From: Desulfofustis limnaeus
Lineage (GTDB): Bacteria > Desulfobacterota > Desulfobulbia > Desulfobulbales > Desulfocapsaceae
Direction of reading: 5' to 3'
Assembly: GCF_023169885.1 (NCBI RefSeq)
Contig: NZ_AP025516.1
Location: forward strand, 868,001 to 932,000
DNA: 64,000 bases
Within the stretch, counting starts at the first letter, position 1, and every line of letters starts with the position of its first letter. The notes under the pieces are model-generated. The model saw only the letters and a program-made list of their open reading frames with translations. It was not told the DNA's origin and did no database searches. This document shows positions 1 through 8,031 of this stretch, piece by piece. The position numbers and the translations under genes are program-made.

Positions 1-1
1 G

Positions 2-535
2 GTCCCGACCGCTCTCGTCTATTCCCGGCAGAGTCTCGGACATGGAAGGATTACTACGGTCCGCGACATTATCTATGTGAAACCGGATACCTTCGAGGCC
101 GCTGCGACTCGGGAGATGGCCCGAGAGATCGGCGTGTTGAACCGCAAACTGGCCGGCGAAGGGCGCCATTTTCTGCTCATCGGCCCGGGGCGCTGGGGCT
201 CCAACGACCACTGGCTCGGCATTCCCGTGCAGTGGAGTGACATCTCCAATGCTCAGATCATCGTCGAGGTGCGCAACCAGCTGCTGCGTGCCGATCCATC
301 CCAGGGCTCGCACTTCTTCCAGAATCTCACCTCGCTCGGCATACCGTATCTGACGGTCGATGAAGAAAACGGTGGAACCGACACGTCGGACCGGGACAGG
401 ATTGATTGGCAGATCTTGCAGGGGCTTCCGGTTGAATCGGATGGTCGCTGGGTCCGCCATGTGCGATCGGAAAAAGCGCTGCTCGCCAAATGTGACGGCC
501 GATCCTCTATCGGTCTTATCTCGTTGACGAATTAG
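2..535 (+). CDS. PEP synthase-like / PEP-pyruvate-binding domain protein, C-terminal part
   Basis: The reading frame is open from base 2, so this is the 3' end of a gene that starts outside the window; about 177 residues are visible. The stretch GPGRWGSNDHWLGIPVQW, followed by QGSHFFQNLTSLG and a closing VRHVRSEKALLAK..DGRSSIG segment, resembles the C-terminal region of the PEP/pyruvate-binding-domain proteins (PEP-synthase relatives) common in Desulfobacterota. The ATP-grasp and phosphohistidine domains that would prove the activity are not visible. The stop codon abuts the ATG of the next gene, so the two are probably co-transcribed. The family call is from pattern memory; substrate and activity are not established. 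Confidence 0.65.
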   Translation, partial: VPTALVYSRQSLGHGRITTVRDIIYVKPDTFEAAATREMAREIGVLNRKLAGEGRHFLLIGPGRWGSNDHWLGIPVQWSDISNAQIIVEVRNQLLRADPSQGSHFFQNLTSLGIPYLTVDEENGGTDTSDRDRIDWQILQGLPVESDGRWVRHVRSEKALLAKCDGRSSIGLISLTN

Positions 536-1279
536 ATGGCTCTCTACGATCGATTCTGCAATCAGGAATTTGCCCGGCTGGAGAGGCAGCTCGATCGTTA
601 CTTCATCAGCCTGCGCATGGAGTGCCCTTACCAGCTGCCCTATGAGGCGACGTTTTACCAGGCCTTGTTCGGGCCGTTGACCGATCATGTCATGGAGTTG
701 TTTCTGGCCGCCGGCTATCGTCGCAACGGCAACAGTCTCTATACCATGCGCTGTGCCTCCTGCTCATCCTGTATCCCAATTCGCCTGCACCCTGCCGAGT
801 TCCGGATGAATCGCAACCAGCGCCGGGTGATGAAAAAAAATGCCGATCTTTCGGTGCATTTCAATTCGGTGCAGATGAACGAGGAAAATCTACTTCTCTG
901 CGAGCGGTTCCTCAGGGAGCGCTACCCCCAGAGGTCGAATACCGCCCTTGGCTACTATTCCGGGTTTTTCCTCAACCATATCGTCACCTCGCTGGAACTC
1001 CACTATCGTCTCGACGGCCGTCTGCTCGGCAACGGCATTATCGACATCGGCGAAAACTGGATGAATGCCGTGTACTTCTATTTTGATCCGGATCAGGCGG
1101 GGCGTAGCTTGGGATCCTTCAATATCCTGACGATGGTCGATTTCTGCCGGCAAAAGGGAATCGATTACCTGTATCTCGGTTACTATATCCCCGGTGTTTC
1201 GGCCATGGACTACAAGGCACGTTTTTATCCGCATTATCTGCGGCTGGACAACACCTGGCGACGCTTTGACCGGCCCTGA
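536..1279 (+). CDS. bpt: Aspartate/glutamate leucyltransferase (Bpt family)
   Basis: This 247-residue protein matches the Bpt/ATE1 family, which transfers leucine from Leu-tRNA to N-terminal Asp or Glu of proteins, marking them for N-end-rule degradation. Visible signatures are the N-terminal YQLPYEATFYQALFGPL region, the Cys-rich MRCASCSSCIPIR segment, NRNQRRVMKKN, and the C-terminal GYYIPGVSAMDYKARFYPHY block typical of the family. Length fits bacterial Bpt (about 230-250 residues). The ATG directly follows the TAG of the upstream gene with no gap, so translation is probably coupled. Substrate specificity (Leu rather than Arg) is inferred from the bacterial subgroup. Confidence 0.85.
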   Translation: MALYDRFCNQEFARLERQLDRYFISLRMECPYQLPYEATFYQALFGPLTDHVMELFLAAGYRRNGNSLYTMRCASCSSCIPIRLHPAEFRMNRNQRRVMKKNADLSVHFNSVQMNEENLLLCERFLRERYPQRSNTALGYYSGFFLNHIVTSLELHYRLDGRLLGNGIIDIGENWMNAVYFYFDPDQAGRSLGSFNILTMVDFCRQKGIDYLYLGYYIPGVSAMDYKARFYPHYLRLDNTWRRFDRP

Positions 1280-1307
1280 GAGGACCACATGCCGGACTAA
1301 TTACCGA

Positions 1308-1338
1308 TTGACTCCGACCGTATCCGGTATGATATTAT
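1308..1338 (+). promoter_or_regulatory. Candidate sigma-70 promoter ahead of amrS
   Basis: TTGACT at 1308-1313 is followed by the AT-rich run GATATTATAA; GATATT gives a 17-base spacer and TATTAT a 19-base one. It is the only AT-rich stretch between bpt and the radical SAM gene, so it is the likeliest start site for that transcript. This is motif reading only. Confidence 0.4.
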
Positions 1339-1388
1339 AACGTATAAACCACACCAACGATGTCCCGTTCATTTGGGTTGGAGAATCT

Positions 1389-1577
1389 ATGAAGCGGTGG
1401 CAGCTGGAGAGTATCATCAGGGTCGCCGATAATCACCGTGCCAGAAAATTGGAGCTGCCCGATTGGCGGAGCGAAGGACTATTTTCGGGTCATTACAAAA
1501 TAGAATTTCGCAACGAATCGCGCTTGAGCGGTTGGCGCCGAAGGCTGGTGACGATCGTTCGTCGCCGGCGGGTGTGA
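1389..1577 (+). CDS. Possible small basic protein, unknown
   Basis: A 62-codon frame follows GGAG about 7 bases upstream of its ATG and lies downstream of the candidate promoter at 1308. The product would be Arg-rich (ending RRRLVTIVRRRRV) with no recognisable domain. It stops 60 bases before amrS. It may be a real leader ORF or chance; the window has many spurious frames because of its GC content. With it, the 358-base stretch between bpt and amrS holds only this frame and the promoter. Confidence 0.22.
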   Translation: MKRWQLESIIRVADNHRARKLELPDWRSEGLFSGHYKIEFRNESRLSGWRRRLVTIVRRRRV

Positions 1578-1637
1578 CGGCTCCGGGTGCCTGGCAAACA
1601 GACGAAGAGTCGGCCGCAACCGCGGAGGGGCGAGATC

Positions 1638-2687
1638 ATGAAGGAAGCATTGCTCTATCAACCAGGCGACGACGGTTCGGTCCATTGCCGTCTCTGTTCC
1701 CATCAATGCACTGTCAAGCCCGGCCGACGGGGTATCTGCGGTGTTCGGGAAAACCGGGAAGGAAAACTCTATTCGCTGGTGTACGGCAAAGTTGCCGCGG
1801 AACACATCGACCCGGTGGAAAAGAAACCGCTGTTCCATTTTCTCCCCGGTTCGCTGACCTATTCCCTGTCCACCGTTGGGTGCAATTTCCGCTGCCTGCA
1901 CTGTCAGAACCATACCATCTCCCAGGTTGTCGGGTCGCCTGATGAGATGCCTCATCAGCGCCGTCGGCCGGCAGACATCGTCGCCGCAGCGGAGGCGTCA
2001 GGGTGCCGATCGATCAGTTACACCTATACCGAGCCGACGATTTTCTTCGAGTTCGCGTACGACTGCTGTCAGGCGGCACGCCAGCAGGGGTTGTTCAACA
2101 TCTTCGTGTCCAACGGCTACATGAGCCGTGAAGCTGCGGAGATGCTGGTGCCGGTGTTGGCGGCCATCAATATCGACATCAAGGCGTTCAGTGAGACCTT
2201 TTACCACAAGGTTTGCGGCGCCAAACTGCAACCGGTGCTGGACAATGTCAGGTTTTTCCGGGCCCATGGTGTCTGGGTCGAGGTCACGACCCTGGTTATT
2301 CCGGGGATGAACGACTCGGACGAGGAACTGCGCTCCATCGCTGAATTCCTTGTCGCCTGTGACCCGGACATCCCGTGGCACGTATCCGCCTTCCGTCCCA
2401 CCTACAAGATGCTCGATCGCCCCCCCACCCCGGCCCAGCGGTTGCTGTCGGCTCGCGACCTCGGATTGGCCGCCGGGCTGCGCCAGGTCTACGTGGGAAA
2501 TATCTACGGGAGCGGCGGCGAAGATACCGTTTGTCCCGGTTGCTCGCAGGTGCTGGTGCGCCGGCGGGGCTTCCGGGTGGAGCAAAACGCTATCAGGGAC
2601 GGCTGCTGCCTCTCCTGCTCCTTGCCGGTTGCCGGTATCTGGGATGAGAGCGGATTAACGGCGTCCCGCCAGTTGTCGGCGGAATAA
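1638..2687 (+). CDS. amrS: AmmeMemoRadiSam system radical SAM enzyme
   Basis: This 349-residue protein has the radical SAM cluster motif CNFRCLHC (CxxxCxxC), preceded by an N-terminal Cys-containing region CRLCSHQCTVKPGRRGICGVR and closed by CCLSCSLPVAGIW, an arrangement typical of the AmrS family (relatives of pyruvate-formate-lyase-activating enzymes). The start at 1638 is chosen because GGAGGGG lies 8-10 bases upstream; a longer in-frame start at 1587 lacks this. In other genomes AmrS travels with AmrA (AMMECR1) and AmrB (MEMO); neither partner is seen here. The 3' end overlaps the convergent membrane-protein gene by 33 bases. The natural substrate of the family is unknown to me. Confidence 0.85.
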   Translation: MKEALLYQPGDDGSVHCRLCSHQCTVKPGRRGICGVRENREGKLYSLVYGKVAAEHIDPVEKKPLFHFLPGSLTYSLSTVGCNFRCLHCQNHTISQVVGSPDEMPHQRRRPADIVAAAEASGCRSISYTYTEPTIFFEFAYDCCQAARQQGLFNIFVSNGYMSREAAEMLVPVLAAINIDIKAFSETFYHKVCGAKLQPVLDNVRFFRAHGVWVEVTTLVIPGMNDSDEELRSIAEFLVACDPDIPWHVSAFRPTYKMLDRPPTPAQRLLSARDLGLAAGLRQVYVGNIYGSGGEDTVCPGCSQVLVRRRGFRVEQNAIRDGCCLSCSLPVAGIWDESGLTASRQLSAE

Positions 2688-3521
2688 TTGCTGGCTGACG
2701 ATGGTCAGGGAAATGGCAAACAAGGCGGCGGCGATCCCCAACAGGACGTTGAAGTAGGGTGGCGCCGCCAGCGCGATACGAATGATCACGGTTGCCAGGG
2801 CAAAGCCGGAGTTGCGGAACACCGCATAAAAACCGGGCTGGAAACACTGAGAAATAAGCACCACCAGGACATCGGCCAGGATCAGCAGTGTGTAGAAGTC
2901 GTGCAGGAAGTCCGCATGCTCGACTCCGTGCAGCGTCAGCCAGGCGCTGCGAATTCCCATGATGATAAAGGCGGCCAGCAGCAGGAGCGCGAGCCCTTTT
3001 TTTGCCGCAACAAAGCCGAACAGATCGACGGCGCTCATGGTCTCATCCTGTTTTTTCTTCTGGATCAGGTAATAGATGCCGAGAAGGGCGAAGATGATCA
3101 AAGCGCCGAAGCCGTCCGACAGGATGCGCAGAATGGCCTCTTCATTGCCGGCAAACGAAATCGGTTCAGGAAAATCGGAGAGTTCCTTGAATGCGTTGCG
3201 CAGCAGGATCAGGGCGAGCAGTTCGAATTGTTTGCCGACCGAACGGGAAAAGGAGCAGGGCAGGGTGAAGATGAGGCTGATTACCTCCAGAATCAGGACC
3301 ACGGTAAAGGCCATTTCGATGGCGGAAAAATGGCTCTGGGGGATGACGGCAGCGAGCGAGTCCGGCAGCAGACCGAGTCTGCGCAGTTCGATGCAGAACA
3401 GCCCGACAAGAAAGAACACGACCAGGCCGACCGAGATTTTTCGTGCCAGCTTTTCATGCTCCCACTGGTGATGGAGTGGGTCAAAAAGATAGGTAATCTT
3501 CTCGTAGACGGTGTTCATCAT
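2655..3521 (-). CDS. Multi-pass inner-membrane protein, unknown function
   Basis: This 288-residue protein has an N-terminal cytosolic stretch followed by about six or seven hydrophobic segments (for example near residues 28-50, 68-88, 135-155, 178-195, 210-228 and 240-270). KKKQDET sits in a likely loop around residue 158. I recognise no named family and no catalytic motif. The gene is convergent with amrS, overlapping its last 33 bases, and shares no operon with neighbours. Codon use and composition look like the surrounding genes, and the frame is long and strongly hydrophobic on this strand only, so it is real. Confidence 0.7.
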   Translation of the reverse strand: MMNTVYEKITYLFDPLHHQWEHEKLARKISVGLVVFFLVGLFCIELRRLGLLPDSLAAVIPQSHFSAIEMAFTVVLILEVISLIFTLPCSFSRSVGKQFELLALILLRNAFKELSDFPEPISFAGNEEAILRILSDGFGALIIFALLGIYYLIQKKKQDETMSAVDLFGFVAAKKGLALLLLAAFIIMGIRSAWLTLHGVEHADFLHDFYTLLILADVLVVLISQCFQPGFYAVFRNSGFALATVIIRIALAAPPYFNVLLGIAAALFAISLTIVSQQLFRRQLAGRR

Positions 3522-3715
3522 CCGCCAGGGTACAAATCCATGGAAAATTGGCGCAAATCGGCCCGGATCCGCTGGCCTGCCCGGAACTCTACCACGGCCG
3601 CCGGCGATGGGCGATGCTTTTGTGTGGTTTTGGGCCGATAAGCCGTTGAGTCATCCGCGAAATCATTCTACAATATGACCGTTTCTTGACTTTGGGCCGG
3701 CCGCCGACTGCCGTT

Positions 3716-3867
3716 GAACCTTTAGGGGGGCATGAAAAATTCGAAATTTCGTTCAAGATCGAGGCGCGCAAGATCATTTTATCGCAGGCATATACATGAT
3801 ATTCCGAGAATAAAATGTGATTGCGCAACGATGAGATTGGGCGAAATGGCAATTTTTCACGGTTCCC
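3716..3867 (+). repeat. MITE-like repeat, copy 1
   Basis: This 152-base element matches the reverse complement of 41374-41524 at about 88% identity with a single one-base gap. Both copies begin GAACC.TTAGGGGG and end GGTTCCC, so the tips form an inverted repeat (GAACC/GGTTC), extended inward by TGAAAAATT and ATTTCG on both ends. It can be read as a 55-codon peptide from 3732, but the other copy has a frameshifting gap, so it is not conserved as coding. It ends 49 bases before the start of the amidohydrolase gene and may supply its promoter. No transposase is linked. Confidence 0.85.
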
Positions 3868-3916
3868 TTTATTCGGTGGTAAGGGGCGGTATCTGATTTT
3901 ACGGATGGGAAGACCC

Positions 3917-4777
3917 ATGGACCTGCTCTCGGAAGCCGACATCATCGCAGCAATCCGATCCGGCACACCTGTTTCGGCATTGGTTGACAGTGGTGCCTTT
4001 CATATTGTCGTGCCGCGGTATATCCCGGCCGTGGCGACAGCGATTCATGATGGACACGAGGTCCCCGGGCCGGTCGAAGCGGCGATGCTGGTCTCGGTAG
4101 AGGAGCGGTGTTTTGAAGAAGACCCGTACACCGGGCGGATCGCCGATACGGTCGCCATCTCCCTGGTGATGCACCACTCCCGCTATTACTACGACGTGAA
4201 CCGGCGGCCGGCTGCCTGTATCTACGACGAAGCGTGGGGAAAGAAGGTCTGGCGGAGCTTTCCCGACGAGCAGGCGCGGGCTGCCATAGTCGATCTGCAT
4301 GCCAGTTATTTCCGCGTACTCGATGCCCTGCTGTCAGCGCTGGAACAACGGTTCCCGGCCGTCGTGCTGTATGATCTGCATTCGTATAATTACGGACGCT
4401 TGCGGGGGGAGCCACCGTTGTTCAATATTGGTACCCATTTTATCGACAGCCAACAGTGGCACAGCCTGCCCGACCGACTGGCGGAGGGGTTGCGGTCGAT
4501 AGCCGTGCCCGGGATAGCCAACCGCACCGTTTTTGACGAGGTATTTGTCGGCAAGGGATACCAGGCAGAGCATATCCGGAGCCACCATGATCGTTGTCTC
4601 TGTCTGCCCCTCGAGATCAAGAAGGTGTTTCTGGATGAGGTGTCGGGACGGCTGTGCGTGGAACGTTTCCAGGCACTGCAAAACGGTTTGACCGAGGTGC
4701 TGGCCAGCCATGCCGCTGCCTGCGCCCAGCAGTGGTCAGCGGGCGATTTTTCCAAAAACGATTTTGTGCGAACATGA
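3917..4777 (+). CDS. N-formylglutamate amidohydrolase family protein
   Basis: A 286-residue protein resembling the FGase family (zinc hydrolases that deformylate N-formylglutamate in histidine breakdown, and relatives of unknown substrate). Supporting segments are FHIVVPRYIPAVA, the HHSRYYYDVNR block, VVLYDLHSYN with its metal-binding Asp/His, and the late SHHDRCLCLPLEIKKVFLDE. I chose the ATG at 3917 because GGGAAGA precedes it; an in-frame ATG at 3905 lacks a ribosome site, and the frame stays open back into the repeat. No histidine-utilisation genes are nearby, so the substrate is open. Confidence 0.75.
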   Translation: MDLLSEADIIAAIRSGTPVSALVDSGAFHIVVPRYIPAVATAIHDGHEVPGPVEAAMLVSVEERCFEEDPYTGRIADTVAISLVMHHSRYYYDVNRRPAACIYDEAWGKKVWRSFPDEQARAAIVDLHASYFRVLDALLSALEQRFPAVVLYDLHSYNYGRLRGEPPLFNIGTHFIDSQQWHSLPDRLAEGLRSIAVPGIANRTVFDEVFVGKGYQAEHIRSHHDRCLCLPLEIKKVFLDEVSGRLCVERFQALQNGLTEVLASHAAACAQQWSAGDFSKNDFVRT

Positions 4778-4882
4778 CGCTCGCGAGCAGGCCGTGAAAG
4801 AAGCGGGATCGGGGATGGATCACGGAGACCGGGCTGCGGCTGCGGTGCCGGCTGGATAGCTCGGGAGACCAAGAGAGTACGT

Positions 4883-5662
4883 ATGATTGTCATCACAGAA
4901 GACGGTGGCGGAACAGCTTTGGACCTGGCGGTGACGGCACTGCGCGAGGCACGGCTGGCGGTGGCGCTGACCGGTGCCGGTATTTCCGTGGGCAGCGGTA
5001 TTCCAGACTTTCGCAGCCGTGATGGCTTGTGGTCCCGTTTTCCCCCGGACGAATATGCGACACTGGACGTGTTTCGTGCCGATCCGGTCAAGGCCTGGCA
5101 CTTGTTTCGGGCGCTTGCCCGGATCTTGCGGAATAAACAACCCAACCCGGCGCATTTCGCCCTTGCTGAAATCGAGCGACAGGGGGTGCTGCACGGCATT
5201 GTCACCCAGAACATCGATGGGTTGCACCAACTGGCCGGCAGCCGCACCGTCCTCGAAATCCATGGCGAGCATCGACATCTGCATTGCCTTCGCTGCGGCG
5301 TGATGGTCCCGGTGCCGGATGAAGACGTGGGCACCGATGATCTTCCCCGGTGCGCGTCCTGTCGCTACCCGTTGAAACCCAACGTCGTCCTGTTCGGCGA
5401 GGCGGTGCGGGCCATGGGCGAGATCGACGCGCTGGTCAAACGGTGTGATCTGCTGCTGGTTATCGGTACCTCGGCTCAGGTATACCCGGCGGCGGGGCTG
5501 ATCCCGGCGGTGAAGCGCAACGGCGGGGTCATCTTCGAGTTTAATCGGGAACAGGCGTTGGGAGGGTTTGCTTTCGGCGGCCGGGAAGTCCTCACCGATT
5601 ATTATTTTCAAGGTGACGCCGGAAAAACCTTGCCTCTTCTGCTGCAGGCCCTGCAGTCATGA
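4883..5662 (+). CDS. cobB: NAD-dependent protein deacylase (SIR2 family)
   Basis: This 259-residue sirtuin removes acyl groups from lysines with NAD as co-substrate. Visible features are the NAD-binding GAGIS at residues 31-35 with GIPDFR following, TQNIDGLH, the catalytic histidine in EIHGE (H127), and a zinc site C135-x2-C138 ... C157-x2-C160. LLVIGTSAQVYPAA completes the Rossmann part. The stop overlaps the ATG of the MFS transporter by four bases, so the two are translationally coupled. Whether it deacetylates or desuccinylates is not decidable by eye. Confidence 0.93.
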   Translation: MIVITEDGGGTALDLAVTALREARLAVALTGAGISVGSGIPDFRSRDGLWSRFPPDEYATLDVFRADPVKAWHLFRALARILRNKQPNPAHFALAEIERQGVLHGIVTQNIDGLHQLAGSRTVLEIHGEHRHLHCLRCGVMVPVPDEDVGTDDLPRCASCRYPLKPNVVLFGEAVRAMGEIDALVKRCDLLLVIGTSAQVYPAAGLIPAVKRNGGVIFEFNREQALGGFAFGGREVLTDYYFQGDAGKTLPLLLQALQS

Positions 5663-6885
5663 GCAGACCTTTCGTGACCGGCATCGCGGCCCGTGTTTTT
5701 CTCCCCTTTGCGGCCGGCTATTTTATTTCCTATCTGTTCCGGGTGGTCAATGCGGTTATCGCCTCGGATTTGGCCGGCGACATCGGCATCGGCCCATCGG
5801 CTCTGGGCCTGCTGACCGCCACCTATTTCATCTCTTTTGCCTCGTTCCAGGTTCCCCTCGGGCTGCTGCTCGATCGATTCGGGCCGCGCCGGGTCGAAGC
5901 GGTGCTGCTGATTTTTGCCGGGATTGGGGCGGTGTTGTTTGCCCGGGCCGAGAGTCTGGCTGGATTGATCGTCGGTCGGGCATTGATCGGGTTCGGGGTA
6001 TCGTCCTGTCTGATGGCGGCGTTCAAAGCCTACACCATCTGGTTTGATCGCCAGCACTGGCCGATGATCAACGGTTTTCAGATGGCCAGTGGCGGCCTGG
6101 GGGCGCTGGCAGCCACCTATCCGGTGGAGGTGCTGCTCGGTTTCACCGATTGGCGCGGTGTGTTTATGCTCCTGGCCGGCATGACCTGGGCCATCGCCGT
6201 CCTCGTTTTTGTTGTGGTCCCTGAACGCCGCGACGGTCTTTCACCGGAGCCGATAGCAAGACAATGGCAAGGAGTCCGGCAGGTATTCGCTGATCGCGGT
6301 TTCTGGCGGTCGGCGCCACTGACCACCATGTCGCAGACGGCCTTGCTCGCCATCCAAGGCCTCTGGGCCGGGCCCTGGTTTCGCGATGTGGTCGGGTTGG
6401 ATCGTGAGGGCGTGGCCGCCTCCCTGTTCGGTATCGCCGTGGCGATGATCTGCGGCTGGTTGGTACTCGGTACGCTGGCCGGGCGTCTGGTGCAGCGCGG
6501 TTACGACTTGATGCTGGTGGCGGTTGCCGGGATGGCTGTTTTCATCGTGGTACAACTCCTGTTGCTGGTGTGTCCGGTTTCCTGGGCCCTGCCGCTCTGG
6601 CTGGCCTTCGGTTTCTTTGGTACCTCCGGTATCATCGCTTACCCGGCGCTGTCACAGATGTTCCCGCTGCAGCTTTCCGGTCGGGTGTCGACTGCCATCA
6701 ACCTGCTGGTCTTTGTCACCGCCTTTATCGGTCAGTGGTTGATTGGCGTGATCATCGCGTTTTGGCCGGTTGGTGCGGACGGCAGGTATGCGGTACCCGG
6801 TTATCGAACCGGTTTCCTGCTGATGGCCGGTTTACAGATCTTGGGCCTGGTGTGGTACGTGGTATCCTCTCGTCGGGCTCGATGA
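5659..6885 (+). CDS. MFS transporter
   Basis: A 408-residue major facilitator protein with about twelve hydrophobic segments. The family loop motif appears as GLLLDRFGPRRVEAV after the second transmembrane segment, and a long polar centre (VVPERRDGLSPEPIARQWQGV) separates the two six-helix halves. The start overlaps the cobB stop (ATGA), which implies co-expression with the sirtuin. The substrate cannot be inferred; membership of the nitrate/nitrite-like or sugar-phosphate-like branches is not clear from sequence reading. Confidence 0.85.
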   Translation: MSRPFVTGIAARVFLPFAAGYFISYLFRVVNAVIASDLAGDIGIGPSALGLLTATYFISFASFQVPLGLLLDRFGPRRVEAVLLIFAGIGAVLFARAESLAGLIVGRALIGFGVSSCLMAAFKAYTIWFDRQHWPMINGFQMASGGLGALAATYPVEVLLGFTDWRGVFMLLAGMTWAIAVLVFVVVPERRDGLSPEPIARQWQGVRQVFADRGFWRSAPLTTMSQTALLAIQGLWAGPWFRDVVGLDREGVAASLFGIAVAMICGWLVLGTLAGRLVQRGYDLMLVAVAGMAVFIVVQLLLLVCPVSWALPLWLAFGFFGTSGIIAYPALSQMFPLQLSGRVSTAINLLVFVTAFIGQWLIGVIIAFWPVGADGRYAVPGYRTGFLLMAGLQILGLVWYVVSSRRAR

Positions 6886-6946
6886 GAGGCTAGCGGTGCG
6901 AGGCGCACCGGTGGCTGCAAGCAGGCAGACAATTGACGGAGGGATT

Positions 6947-7795
6947 ATGCTGTTCACTGATTCCGGCGGCGCCATTCCTTATGTGCTGGACGAAGAATTG
7001 GCGCGTATCGTCAACATCTCAATGACCTTGGAGATGCCGCTGCTCATCAAGGGCGAACCGGGTACCGGCAAGACCATGCTGGCCCATGCCATTGCCGAAC
7101 GTCTCGGCATGCCGCTGCTGGTGCTCAATGTAAAATCGAGCATGAAACTGATCGAAGCCCTCTATCAATACGACACCTTGACCCGTCTCAACGATAGCCG
7201 GTTCGGCGATTCCCGACGCGATGTCAGCAATATCAAGGAGTATATCAGGATGGGCAAGATCGGCCAGGCCTTCACCGCCGAGCAGCGGTGCGTGCTGCTG
7301 ATCGATGAGATTGACAAGGCCGATACCGAGTTTCAGGATGACATGCTCGATGTCCTTGATCAGATGCAGTTTGACATCTTGGAGACCGATGAAGTGATCC
7401 GGGCCCGGCAGCGGCCGGTAATCATCATCACTTCCAACGCCAAGAAGGATTTGTCGGACCCTTTTCTCGGCCGTTGCAATTTCCATCATATCGCCTTTCC
7501 CGACGCTGAGACGATGCGCCGGATCATCTCCGTGCATTTCCCTGATATCAGTGAGCGGTTGGCCGAGGGGGCTCTACGCGTCTTTTACGAGCTACGCTCC
7601 CTCGACGGTATTGAGAAAAAGCCGGCAACGCGCGAGCTGATCAACTGGATTCGCGCCCTGCAGGCCGATCCCGATTTCCGCAGTGGTGCTGCCCTGGAGA
7701 GAGAAATTCCCTATCTGGGCATATTGTTCAAGAAAAGCGGTGATTACCACAAGTCCCAGCCGGGGGCGACCAAACGCCGCCTTTTTCGCCATTGA
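6947..7795 (+). CDS. MoxR-family AAA+ ATPase
   Basis: This 282-residue ATPase has a Walker A GEPGTGKT near residue 38, a Walker B CVLLIDEIDKAD, a sensor-1 region VIIITSNAKKDLSD, and an arginine-finger-like FLGRCNF. It resembles the MoxR/CbbQ/CoxD group, which remodel or load metal into target enzymes together with a VWA (CoxE) partner. GGAGGG sits immediately upstream of the ATG, and upstream in-frame alternatives are unsupported. The usual neighbour, a CoxE-like VWA protein, is not adjacent but occurs at 21537-22751 on the same strand. The client enzyme is unknown. Confidence 0.85.
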   Translation: MLFTDSGGAIPYVLDEELARIVNISMTLEMPLLIKGEPGTGKTMLAHAIAERLGMPLLVLNVKSSMKLIEALYQYDTLTRLNDSRFGDSRRDVSNIKEYIRMGKIGQAFTAEQRCVLLIDEIDKADTEFQDDMLDVLDQMQFDILETDEVIRARQRPVIIITSNAKKDLSDPFLGRCNFHHIAFPDAETMRRIISVHFPDISERLAEGALRVFYELRSLDGIEKKPATRELINWIRALQADPDFRSGAALEREIPYLGILFKKSGDYHKSQPGATKRRLFRH

Positions 7796-8031
7796 CGCCG
7801 GTATCCTGAAGGTTGCTCGACAGCCGTTAGGCTCTGCAACGCGGCGTAAACGGAGACGAGAGAATCACGCCGTTGCTCATCGCACTTGACAATCAAGACC
7901 GGGTCTTTCGAGCCGGCACGGCAGCGGCCTGGCCCTGTTGCTTTGGTATAGGTACCCATTCGGGAGCATGAGAAAAAGGAGGAATCAGGGCATCAGAAGA
8001 GCGGACTGCGGGGGACGATTGGTCCCTGGAT

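Noticed and set aside
2688-3641. Long plus-strand frame opposite the membrane-protein gene
   Set aside because: Composition is Gln/Asp/Gly-rich with no domain; the opposite strand gives a coherent membrane protein.
3732-3896. 55-codon frame inside repeat copy 1
   Set aside because: The other copy has a one-base gap that breaks the frame, and no ribosome site is present, so it is not conserved as a gene.
4390-5334. Minus-strand frame of over 300 codons across cobB
   Set aside because: Shadow of the cobB and FGase genes; Arg/Pro/Ser-rich without motif.
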